Assembly: GCA_039815415.1 (NCBI GenBank)
Contig: JBCBZH010000266.1
Coordinates: forward strand, 1 to 5,975
Reading direction: 5' to 3'
Length of the DNA: 5,975 bases
Origin: JBCBZH01 sp039815415
Lineage (GTDB): Bacteria > Bacteroidota > Rhodothermia > Rhodothermales > Rubricoccaceae
This document shows positions 1 through 5,956 of the stretch, piece after piece (position 1 is the first letter of the stretch; the number at the start of each line of letters is the position of its first letter). Both the position numbers and the translations under genes were made by a program. Under the pieces are notes generated by a model, which saw nothing but the letters and a program-made list of their open reading frames with translations, had not been told where the DNA came from and made no database searches.

Positions 1-68
1 ACGGGGCTCGATCCACCCGAATAAGCTTGGCTGTAGAGCGTCACGCGGTTGGAGGGATCTCCCATCCT

Positions 69-159
69 GTCATCCTGAGCGGAGCGCAGCGGAGTCGAAG
101 GATCTCTGATGAGCGAGACGCTGTGCTCGGTAGAGATCCTTCGACAGGCTCAGGATGAC
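69..159. repeat. REP-like inverted repeat (dispersed intergenic element)
   Basis: The outer arms GTCATCCTGAGC (69-80) and GCTCAGGATGAC (148-159) are perfect 12-bp reverse complements. The inner arms TCGAAGGATCTCT (95-107) and AGAGATCCTTCGA (132-144) are perfect 13-bp reverse complements. Between the arms the left side has 14 bases (81-94) and the right side only 3 (145-147), so the hairpin carries an asymmetric internal bulge. The loop is 108-131. The words 'GTCATCCTGAGC...GAAGGATCT' match a family of extragenic repeats that I have often seen between genes in diverse bacteria; that match is from memory, not from a search. No T-tract follows, so it is not a canonical intrinsic terminator. Confidence 0.85.
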
Positions 160-229
160 GCTGTAGGAAGAGTCAGCTCAATTCTACCACGTCACGCTGC
201 ATTACCAGTTCGCAGCGTTTGTAGCTCAC

Positions 230-260
230 CGTTCTCGCCAGCTCGAGGCATCTGAGAACG
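230..260. repeat. Small hairpin enclosing an iterated-motif copy
   Basis: CGTTCTC (230-236) and GAGAACG (254-260) are perfect 7-bp reverse complements. The CGCCAGCTCG copy at 236-245 starts at the last base of the left arm and fills the 5' half of the loop. It lies far from any visible gene, so coding constraint cannot explain this copy. A 7-bp stem can arise by chance, so only the placement is of interest. Confidence 0.45.
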
Positions 261-261
261 T

Positions 262-318
262 CCCCTCTCCCGAGGGGAGAGGCACCGAGGGTCGGCGTCA
301 GCCAACAGGGTGAGGGGT
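262..318. repeat. G/C-skewed intergenic hairpin element
   Basis: CCTCTCCC (264-271) and GGGAGAGG (275-282) form a perfect 8-bp stem with a 3-base loop. A G-rich tail follows, ending in GGTGAGGGG (309-317). The pattern 'CCCTCTCCC...GGGAGAGG...GGTGAGGGGT' resembles a second common family of dispersed intergenic repeats, recognised from memory. No U-tract follows the stem, so a simple intrinsic terminator is unlikely. Confidence 0.6.
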
Positions 319-362
319 TGGACATGTCCGAGTGAGGCACAATCTCTCAGATTTGGTATACG

Positions 363-441
363 TGAGGGATCTGGGATGGAGAAATGGGCCGTGCGTGTGG
401 CGATTCCGTCTGCTCATCCCTCGTCCATCCCGCATCCCTCA
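363..441. repeat. Imperfect 18-bp inverted repeat
   Basis: TGAGGGATCTGGGATGGA (363-380) pairs with the reverse complement of 424-441 at 16 of 18 positions; the only mismatches are the two central bases (371-372 against 432-433). The spacer is 43 bp. Read on the minus strand, 412-447 is a loose tandem of GGGAT words (GGGATTGAGGGATGCGGGATGGA and so on, in shorter units). This is a third repeat family, unlike the two upstream. It may be a decayed dispersed element or a structured leader; nothing in it suggests a coding function. Confidence 0.6.
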
Positions 442-576
442 ATCCCCCGTGGGAATACGCTGTGAGTCCGGTTCCTCGAGCTGACGAAAGGGCGCCGGAA
501 TCGGTACCATCGGGGCTGCAATAAGCCTGAGCACTCGCCGTTCGCTCTCGCATCCCACCTCCGCAGCTTCGCGTTC

Positions 577-1419
577 ATGCTTCGTCCGCTTCGCCATCTC
601 GCCGCCGCCGCCTGTCTTGCCGTGAGCCTGGCTGCTTGTGGAGGGTCGTCCTCTACAGTCTCCTCTGGCCAGGAGGCCTTCGACCGAGGGGTGGAGGCTT
701 TCGACCGCGGCAAGCACGCGCGGGCCGTGGATCACTTTCGGACCGCACTTGACTTTGGCCGGACGAGCGAGTTCGCCGATGACGCGCAGCTCTACCTCGC
801 TCGGTCCTACGCGGGAAGCAAGCAGTATCTGCTGGCTGGCAATGAGTTCACCCGGTTTGTCGAGTTCTATCGGACCGATCCGCGTGTTGAGGACGCAGCC
901 TTTGAACGCATTCAGGCCTACGCTGCGCTGAGCCCGAACTACGACCTCGACCAGACGGATACGCGCCGCGCGATCCAGTACATCGAGCAATTCCAACGCG
1001 AGTATCCGGAGAGCCAGAACGCTCTCGCAGCTGCCGAGCTTCGTGCCGAGCTGAGGGCTCGGTTGGCGCGGAAGCAATTCGAAACGGGCCGCTTGTACGC
1101 GCGCCGGGAGTACTACGAGGCCGCGGTGATCGCCTTCCAATCGGTGCTGGAGGAGTATCCGGAGAGCGAGTATGCGGACGATGCACTGGTTGCGGCTCTC
1201 GAGAACCAGGTGCTGTTTGCTGACAACAGCATCCCGACCAAGCAGAAGGAGCGCTACGACGAGGCCATTCGGATCTACAACCAGTTCATTTCCATCTTCC
1301 CGTCGAGCCCCTTCATGGATGACGCAGAAGGGTTGTACGACCGTGCCTATCGGGGGCAGCAGGGGGTGACGCTGGTGACAGAGAGTGGGGCAGGAGGGCC
1401 TCGCCAGCTCGTCGACTGA
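577..1419 (+). CDS. bamD: BamD-like outer membrane assembly lipoprotein (TPR)
   Basis: The 280-residue protein has a lipoprotein signal: a short basic start with Arg3 and Arg6, a hydrophobic stretch, and the lipobox Leu18-Ala19-Ala20-Cys21 followed by a Gly-Ser linker. Cys21 should be lipidated. The rest is helical tetratricopeptide-type sequence: repeats at about 31-64 and 67-100, then about 164-199 and 222-258, with the 'YPES' and 'YPESEYADDA' turns (143-146, 194-203) typical of BamD/YfiO and related repeat proteins. Length fits BamD (about 240-290). In this family BamD is a periplasm-facing partner of BamA that inserts beta-barrel proteins into the outer membrane. The start was chosen because it begins the signal peptide; no Shine-Dalgarno sequence is visible. 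The last four residues before the final Asp (Arg-Gln-Leu-Val) are encoded by a copy of the iterated 10-mer. Another TPR lipoprotein (YbgF/CpoB-like) is the main alternative. Confidence 0.82.
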   Translation: MLRPLRHLAAAACLAVSLAACGGSSSTVSSGQEAFDRGVEAFDRGKHARAVDHFRTALDFGRTSEFADDAQLYLARSYAGSKQYLLAGNEFTRFVEFYRTDPRVEDAAFERIQAYAALSPNYDLDQTDTRRAIQYIEQFQREYPESQNALAAAELRAELRARLARKQFETGRLYARREYYEAAVIAFQSVLEEYPESEYADDALVAALENQVLFADNSIPTKQKERYDEAIRIYNQFISIFPSSPFMDDAEGLYDRAYRGQQGVTLVTESGAGGPRQLVD

Positions 1420-1536
1420 GCGCGCATGAGTGTCGAGAGGGAAGACCGTAGCGATGCAGCTGGCGGGCAATGGCGCTCGGGAACCGCTCGCCAGCTCGAT
1501 GTCATCCGAGTGACACAGGCGTCGTAGCTTCGGTCC
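1420..1536 (+). promoter_or_regulatory. Gap between bamD-like gene and ald, likely transcription boundary
   Basis: This 117-bp gap is the only sizeable space between genes from 577 onward, so a promoter for the ald-alr block is likely here (inference). It contains the stem-loop at 1458-1496. TAGCTT (1525-1530) ends 6 bases before the ald ATG and could be a -10 element for a leaderless or nearly leaderless transcript, but no good -35 element is visible at the right distance. No Shine-Dalgarno sequence precedes the ATG. Confidence 0.35.
1456..1498 (+). terminator. Stem-loop built from an inverted pair of the iterated motif
   Basis: AGCTGGCG (1458-1465) and CGCCAGCT (1489-1496) are perfect 8-bp reverse complements. 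The stem extends inward by a G-T pair and two G-C pairs to 11 bp, leaving a 17-base loop (1469-1485). The right arm is an exact CGCCAGCTCG copy; the left arm (1456-1465) is an 8/10 reverse copy. It lies 37 bp after the bamD-like stop codon, a terminator position, but has no T-tract, so intrinsic termination is uncertain. Inverted pairs of uptake sequences used as terminators are established in Neisseria and Pasteurellaceae; the parallel here is inference. Confidence 0.45.
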
Positions 1537-2757
1537 ATGGAGATTCCCGCCATCCAGGGCCTTCAAATCGAGACGACACTGCTGCCACTCGAGCGGCCTT
1601 CAGCAGTGAGTGAGCGCGACCAGCGCCTTCGGGTTGGCGTGCCGAGCGAATCCGGGAACGACGAGCGCCGCGTCGCGCTGGCGCCGTACGCCGCTGGGCT
1701 GCTGGTCGCCAACGGACACGAGGTCCGCATCGAGGCCGGGGCAGGGGAGGCGGCTCAGTTTGCCGACACGGAGTACGCCGAGGTTGGGTGCGAGGTGGTG
1801 GAGGGGGCTGGTGCCGTCTACGCCGAGTCCGACCTGATTGCCAAAGTGGCTCCGCCACGTCCCGATGAGATCGCCATGATGCGCGAGCGGACGGTGGTCT
1901 TCTCCGCACTCCATCTGGGTGGGTTGTCGCCGGATACCCTCAACGGCCTGATGGATCTCCGTGCCACGGGCATCGGCTTCGAGTTCATCGCAGATAAGGA
2001 TGGCACCTTGCCCATCGTGCGGATGATGCATGAGATCTCCGGGTCGGTAGCTGTCCAGACCGCCGCGCGGTTGCTCGAAAGCGGGCAGGGCGGCCGGGGC
2101 GTGATGCTGGGGGGCATTTCTGGAGTTCCCCCGGCGACCGTGGTGATTCTCGGCGCGGGCGTCATTGGTGAGTGGGCTGCACGGACAGCGCTGGGCTTCG
2201 GAGCCCATACCATCGTGTTGGACACCGACCTCCCGGCCTTGAGAGCCATTGAGCATGTGCTGGACCGCCGGGTGACGACGGCGATGGCGAACATGCAGTA
2301 CATCCAGAGTGCGATCCAGAGTGCCGACGTGGTCATCGGGGCCATGATGACGATGGGGCGCCGTTCCCCCGTGCTTCTGACAAAAGAGATGGTCGCGTCG
2401 ATGCGACCTGGATCCGTCATCGTCGACCTAGTGATTGACCAAGGCGGTTGCATCGAGACCAGCCGACCAACGACCCCTGCCGAGCCCACCTTCGTGGCGC
2501 ATGGGGTTGTGCACCATTGCGTCCCCAACATGCCGTCCTCGGTGGCCCGCACAGCCACGTATGCGCTGTCCAACGCGCTGACGCCGTACCTGCTCGAGAT
2601 CGGCGATGCTGGGAGCATCAACGATGCGCTGTGGTCCAACGTGAGTCTGCGGACCGGCACCTACGTCTACCGCCGCCACCTGACCAAGAAGACCCTTTCG
2701 GAGATGTTCGGGATGCCGCACCGGGACATCGAGCTGCTGATCGCGTCGGGGATTTGA
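1537..2757 (+). CDS. ald: Alanine dehydrogenase, NAD-dependent
   Basis: This 406-residue protein matches the alanine dehydrogenase family, which catalyses the reversible reductive amination of pyruvate to L-alanine with NADH and ammonia in the cytoplasm. The N-terminal domain has 'ESGNDERRVALAP' with the substrate Arg45, Lys103 in 'IAKVAPP', and His126 in 'ALHLGG'. The NAD-binding Rossmann motif is Gly206-Ala-Gly208-Val-Ile-Gly211 with Asp229 at the end of the second strand. 'DLVIDQGGCIETS' contains the family's catalytic Asp (Asp301), and 'NMPSSVARTATYALSNAL' (331-348) is the conserved C-terminal signature. All key residues appear intact. Classical enzymes have about 370 residues; the extra 30 N-terminal residues ending in 'LLPLERP...' resemble the extension of Bacteroidota homologues, which supports the start at this ATG. 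It contains no exact copy of the iterated 10-mer, unlike the other four genes. It is followed after 2 bp by the next gene, so the two are probably cotranscribed. Confidence 0.95.
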   Translation: MEIPAIQGLQIETTLLPLERPSAVSERDQRLRVGVPSESGNDERRVALAPYAAGLLVANGHEVRIEAGAGEAAQFADTEYAEVGCEVVEGAGAVYAESDLIAKVAPPRPDEIAMMRERTVVFSALHLGGLSPDTLNGLMDLRATGIGFEFIADKDGTLPIVRMMHEISGSVAVQTAARLLESGQGGRGVMLGGISGVPPATVVILGAGVIGEWAARTALGFGAHTIVLDTDLPALRAIEHVLDRRVTTAMANMQYIQSAIQSADVVIGAMMTMGRRSPVLLTKEMVASMRPGSVIVDLVIDQGGCIETSRPTTPAEPTFVAHGVVHHCVPNMPSSVARTATYALSNALTPYLLEIGDAGSINDALWSNVSLRTGTYVYRRHLTKKTLSEMFGMPHRDIELLIASGI

Positions 2758-2759
2758 CC

Positions 2760-3857
2760 ATGCGTGGCCTGCTTTTCGCGCTGGCGGGATGGATGAGTGC
2801 CGCCAGCTCGTCCGCCCAGCCCGTCCGGGCAGTCACCGAGGCCGGTGATGCCGTGGTGCTGTTTTCGGATGGCGTGTGGGTGCTCGACGACGGATCGTCG
2901 ATCCTTCCAGCCAAGCGTGACGGCCAGCGATACGCCAGCGAGTGGTTTCGATATGCCGTCTGGCGCCCGGAAGACTGGACGACGATGAATGCTGTCGAGG
3001 CGCTGTACGATGGCGAGATCGCCTTCGTGCCAGGCGGCAACCGGGATAGCGTGGTGGTGACGATGGAGTACGTCCCCATGGAGTCGTCGCCGATGTCCGA
3101 GGGGGAGGCCCGCCAGCGCGTCGTGGAACGCTATGCAGAGCTTTTTGGGGCACGGTTTCCGGTTCGGCAACGGTCGGTGGCCGGGCACCGCGTCTCCACC
3201 ATCGACATGACGGACCTGGATCCAGGGTCGCAGTCGCTGGTGTCTGCCGTGACAGCACCGGGAGGAGCGGTGCTCATCAACGTCCACGTTGAGGGGACGA
3301 ACGCACCCATCGAGGCCATCGCAAGCCGCTTCCTGATGGGACTGGAGATCGAAGCGATCGAAGACCCTAGCGACTTTGTCCGCGATCCTTGCGAAACGTA
3401 TATCCCATTCGGTCCTGGGTTTGCGCTTGATGTTCCGGAGGGCTGGAGGGTCTCATCGCGGCATCGCCACGCTCAGCACCCCAGCATCAGTCTTTCGGAG
3501 CAATCGCCACACGACGGAACGCCATCGGCGCTCGTGGTCATCACCACTGACCCTGAACTCCCGCCGGGAGATGAGCGGTCGCTCTCGGAACTCGCCGACT
3601 CGCTTCTCGCGGATTGGGTTGAACTCCCGGATGACGATTCAGAGTGGACGGTGTATCGTGCCGATCCATGGCCACCCGGTCTCCTGGCAGAGCGCGCTAC
3701 GTGGTCCTACGCGCTGGAGGGAGAGGACCGAAGTGTGGAGGTCGCGGTCCTTCGCCAGGGACGCCAGCTCGTCGTCGTCATGCTGCTCGTGGAACAGGGA
3801 TCGGCGATGCGCTATGGGCTGAACGAGGTGGTGAACGGGGTGCGGGTGTGCCAGTAG
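2760..3857 (+). CDS. Exported protein of unknown function, possibly two similar domains
   Basis: The ATG two bases after the ald stop opens a 365-residue protein. An N-terminal export signal (hydrophobic 3-12, then Ala-Ala-Ser-Ser-Ser-Ala-Gln, probable cleavage around residues 19-20) points to the periplasm or surface; no lipobox cysteine is present. Residues 24-42 ('VTEAGDAVVLFSDGVWVL') resemble the 'DG-W' beta-hairpin common at the start of Bacteroidota exported proteins. Two segments (about 58-196 and 218-362) share a layout: aromatic 'W/F-x-P-x-x-W' start, a beta-rich middle with 'VVVTMEY' or 'LVVITTD', an acidic helix, and a final hydrophobic strand plus helix. This suggests a tandem PsbP/DcrB-like fold, by eye only. 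Two cysteines, Cys211 and Cys364, could form a disulfide. A longer in-frame opening back to 2448 exists but overlaps ald and lacks the signal peptide at its start, so it is rejected. I do not recognise the family; location between ald and a binding protein does not settle its function. Confidence 0.8.
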   Translation: MRGLLFALAGWMSAASSSAQPVRAVTEAGDAVVLFSDGVWVLDDGSSILPAKRDGQRYASEWFRYAVWRPEDWTTMNAVEALYDGEIAFVPGGNRDSVVVTMEYVPMESSPMSEGEARQRVVERYAELFGARFPVRQRSVAGHRVSTIDMTDLDPGSQSLVSAVTAPGGAVLINVHVEGTNAPIEAIASRFLMGLEIEAIEDPSDFVRDPCETYIPFGPGFALDVPEGWRVSSRHRHAQHPSISLSEQSPHDGTPSALVVITTDPELPPGDERSLSELADSLLADWVELPDDDSEWTVYRADPWPPGLLAERATWSYALEGEDRSVEVAVLRQGRQLVVVMLLVEQGSAMRYGLNEVVNGVRVCQ

Positions 3858-4807
3858 AGCCTCGCGTCGTCAGCTTGCTTCCGGCAGTGACGGACTGGCT
3901 GGTCGCATTCGGCGCGGAGCGCCAGCTCGTAGGCCGCACGGCACTCTGCGATGCGCCCGAAGTTGCCGATGTCCCGGTCGTCGCCAGCTCGACGATCCCA
4001 ACCATGGCCGACGCGTCGGAGATCGACGTGGCAGTTCGAGACGCCGTTCAGGCCGGACTGAGCCCATTCGACCTGGACCTCGACGCCCTTCGTGATCTCC
4101 AGCCCGATCTCATCGTCACACAGACGGTCTGTGGCGTGTGCGCGCCTCCGCTCTCCGACGTTGAGGCCGCACTGGCGACTCTAACCGGCTCATCGCCCCA
4201 GGTTCTCGACTTCGCGCCCGGTACCCACAAGCAGGTCCTGGATGCGGCTCTCGGGCTGGCGGGCCAGACCGGGAAGCTCGAAGCGGCGATGCGAATCATT
4301 GCTGCACATGAGCAGCGCCTTCGCGAGTTGGCAAATCGGGTCGGAGGGCGACGCCAGCTCGAGGCCGCACCCAGCGTGGTGTGCATCGAGTGGGTAGAGC
4401 CTCCCATGTCGGCCGGGCATTGGACGCCAGACCTTGTGGAGCATGCTGGTGGGCGCCCGTTGATGTCCACAGCCGGCGAGCGAAGCCGGTACGTCACCTG
4501 GGAGGAGGTGGCCGAGGCCAACCCCGATATGCTCGTCGTGGCCGCGTGCGGCCGGTCGGTTTCGCAGTCCATCGAAGATCTTGCGGCGCACGCCTCGAGC
4601 TGGCGATCTCTCCGAGCCGTCGAGGCCGGACGTGCTGTTGTCCTGGATGGGGACCGCCTGTTCAATCGCCCGGGTCCAACCCTGACCCGGTCGGCCGAGG
4701 TGCTGGCCTGGGCACTGTGGGGCGACGCGTCAGGCGTGCGTGTGTCCGCCGATGAGGCGGTGCCGTTCCCTCCGGTCTCCGTGCTGGTATCGCCAGGAGC
4801 GTCGTAG
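3848..4807 (+). CDS. Cobalamin-type ABC substrate-binding-like protein, no signal peptide
   Basis: The GTG at 3848 overlaps the previous stop by 10 bp and gives 319 residues beginning 'VPVEPRVVSLLPAVTDWLVAFG', the usual first strand and helix of the periplasmic-binding-protein-2 fold (BtuF/FecB class). Later landmarks fit the 'cobalamin-binding protein' subfamily: 'LQPDLIVTQTVCGVCAP' (84-100) with Cys95 and Cys98, 'EWVEPPMSAGHWTPDLVEHAGG' (181-202), here cited in part, and 'FNRPGP' (272-277). There is no signal peptide or lipobox, although such proteins normally bind ligand outside the cytoplasm. Many members of this subfamily also lack one, so it may act in the cytoplasm or the name may mislead. 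No permease or ATPase gene is adjacent and no B12 riboswitch is seen. It carries four exact copies of the iterated 10-mer (3920, 3982, 4352 and reverse 4596), two encoding Arg-Gln-Leu in likely surface loops. Upstream in-frame codons back to 3644 lie inside the previous gene and are not used. Confidence 0.8.
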   Translation: MPVEPRVVSLLPAVTDWLVAFGAERQLVGRTALCDAPEVADVPVVASSTIPTMADASEIDVAVRDAVQAGLSPFDLDLDALRDLQPDLIVTQTVCGVCAPPLSDVEAALATLTGSSPQVLDFAPGTHKQVLDAALGLAGQTGKLEAAMRIIAAHEQRLRELANRVGGRRQLEAAPSVVCIEWVEPPMSAGHWTPDLVEHAGGRPLMSTAGERSRYVTWEEVAEANPDMLVVAACGRSVSQSIEDLAAHASSWRSLRAVEAGRAVVLDGDRLFNRPGPTLTRSAEVLAWALWGDASGVRVSADEAVPFPPVSVLVSPGAS

Positions 4808-4812
4808 ACTCG

Positions 4813-5946
4813 ATGCCGGTTTCCCGTCCCTCCGTGATTCGCGCTGACATTGATCTGGGCGCTCTCCGCAACAACGTCGGCGTGCTGCGCCAGCTCGCCG
4901 GGAGCGCCGATCTGATGGGCGTGGTCAAAGCCGATGCTTACGGACACGGAGCGCAGTCGGTCGCCCAAGTGCTGGTGGATACAGGTGTGGGCTGGCTGGC
5001 GGTAGCAACGATCGGAGAGGCCGTGGAGCTGCGAGAGGCGGGCATCGAGGCTGCCATCCTGGTCTTCGCCGCCCCGCTGCCTGAACAGCTCCCGCTGTAC
5101 GCGGAGTACGATCTGCGTGTCAATGTGTCCTCAGAGCCAGTGGCCGGATTCGTGGCCGAGGCCGCTCGCCAGCGAGGCCCGCTGACCGTTCACGTTAAGG
5201 TAGACACGGGGATGCACCGCCTTGGGCTAGCACCGAGCGACGCTGCGCGCGTGGTTCGCCAGCTCGAAGAAACGCCGGGCGTGTGGGTCGAGGGCCTCTG
5301 GACGCACCTCGCAACGGCAGATGAGCCGAGCACCGAGTTCGTCGGCGAACAGGTCGGACGCTTTGAAGGCGTGCTGGAGGATCTGGGTGAGGATGCGCCG
5401 CCGATTCTGCACATCGCCAATGGGCCTGCTCTTGTCCGGAGCCTCGTTTCGCCATTTCCGGCTTCCTCGTCGCTTGTTCGGGTAGGCGGCGTCCTCTACG
5501 GGTTGGCGTCGAGCCCTGGTCTCCACCGCGACGTCGAGGCGGCCGGGTTGCGCCCGGTGATGCGCCTCGTAAGCCGCGTGGTCCATCTTCAAACCGTGGC
5601 TCCAGGAGAGAGTGTGAGCTACGGTCGGACCTGGGTTGCGGAGCGGCCATCGCGCATCGCCACCGTCGCGGCCGGATACGCCGATGGCTTGGTGCGGTCC
5701 TATGCCGGTCCGGTCGGGATCGGAGGCGGGCGCTATCCGGTCGTGGGGCGTGTATGCATGGACATGATGCTGGTTCATCTTGGCGATCCCGATGGGGAAG
5801 GGAATGCTGTAGTCATTGGAGATGAAGCCACACTCTTTGGCAGTAGCGGAGCATCGGCTGTGGAGGCGGCCACGGCGGCTGGTACACTCTCCTACGAGCT
5901 GACGAGTGGACTGACGGCCCGGGTGCCACGCATTGAGCTCCAGTGA
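4813..5946 (+). CDS. alr: Alanine racemase, PLP-dependent
   Basis: This 377-residue protein has every landmark of alanine racemase, which interconverts L- and D-alanine in the cytoplasm to supply D-Ala for peptidoglycan. Lys39 in 'VVKADAYGHG' (37-46) is the pyridoxal phosphate Schiff-base lysine. Lys129 in 'VKVDTGMHRLG' (128-138) matches the carbamylated lysine, with Arg136 following. His165 ('WTHLATAD') and Arg223 ('VRVGGVLYGL') match PLP-site residues. Tyr270 in 'ESVSYGRTW' is the second catalytic base, and 'GRVCMDMM' (312-319) is the usual substrate-site loop. Length is standard (about 360-390). AGGAG at 4795-4799 is 13 bases before the ATG, a slightly distant ribosome site. The start lies 5 bp after the preceding stop, so it is the last visible gene of the ald block. 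Two exact iterated 10-mers encode Arg-Gln-Leu at residues 26-28 and 149-151. Confidence 0.97.
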   Translation: MPVSRPSVIRADIDLGALRNNVGVLRQLAGSADLMGVVKADAYGHGAQSVAQVLVDTGVGWLAVATIGEAVELREAGIEAAILVFAAPLPEQLPLYAEYDLRVNVSSEPVAGFVAEAARQRGPLTVHVKVDTGMHRLGLAPSDAARVVRQLEETPGVWVEGLWTHLATADEPSTEFVGEQVGRFEGVLEDLGEDAPPILHIANGPALVRSLVSPFPASSSLVRVGGVLYGLASSPGLHRDVEAAGLRPVMRLVSRVVHLQTVAPGESVSYGRTWVAERPSRIATVAAGYADGLVRSYAGPVGIGGGRYPVVGRVCMDMMLVHLGDPDGEGNAVVIGDEATLFGSSGASAVEAATAAGTLSYELTSGLTARVPRIELQ

Positions 5947-5956
5947 GACAGGAGTT

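Larger units (their letters stand above)
1..576. other. Intergenic region rich in repeat elements, no gene seen
   Basis: No reading frame here has protein-like composition on either strand; the open frames on the minus strand are shadows of the downstream gene or repeat-derived. The stretch holds three separate inverted-repeat elements, one copy of the CGCCAGCTCG word (236-245) and a one-mismatch reverse copy (477-486). Positions 442-576, the leader of the BamD-like gene, show no convincing promoter. A TATACG hexamer at 357-362 has no matching -35 element and lies about 215 bp from the start codon. Whether an upstream gene ends just before position 1 cannot be seen. Confidence 0.7.

Noticed and set aside
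357..362. TATACG as a -10 promoter element
   Set aside because: No -35 element at 16-18 bp upstream and more than 200 bp from the nearest gene.
439..1566. Long minus-strand open frame (375 codons) opposite the bamD-like gene
   Set aside because: It is antisense to a gene with clear lipobox and TPR pattern, has low-complexity composition and extends over repeats; typical shadow in GC-rich DNA.
1818..2660. Minus-strand open frame opposite ald
   Set aside because: Antisense to strongly conserved alanine dehydrogenase motifs; no recognisable features.
2448..2759. N-terminal extension of the exported protein
   Set aside because: It would overlap ald by about 310 bp, has Arg/Pro/His-rich shadow composition, and would bury the signal peptide that begins at 2760.
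3644..3847. N-terminal extension of the binding protein
   Set aside because: It lies wholly within the preceding gene, is shadow-like in composition, and the conserved fold begins right after the GTG at 3848.
3700..3850. Cobalamin riboswitch ahead of the binding protein
   Set aside because: The gene start overlaps the previous gene and no B12-box-like sequence is visible.
4048..4968. Long minus-strand open frame opposite the binding protein and alr start
   Set aside because: Ser/Arg/Ala/Thr-rich composition with no family motif, antisense to a well supported gene.
1730..5545. Recurrent TCGAGGCC/TCGAGGCG word
   Set aside because: It appears in coding DNA as common codons for Glu-Ala after Val or Ile; codon and GC bias are enough to explain it.
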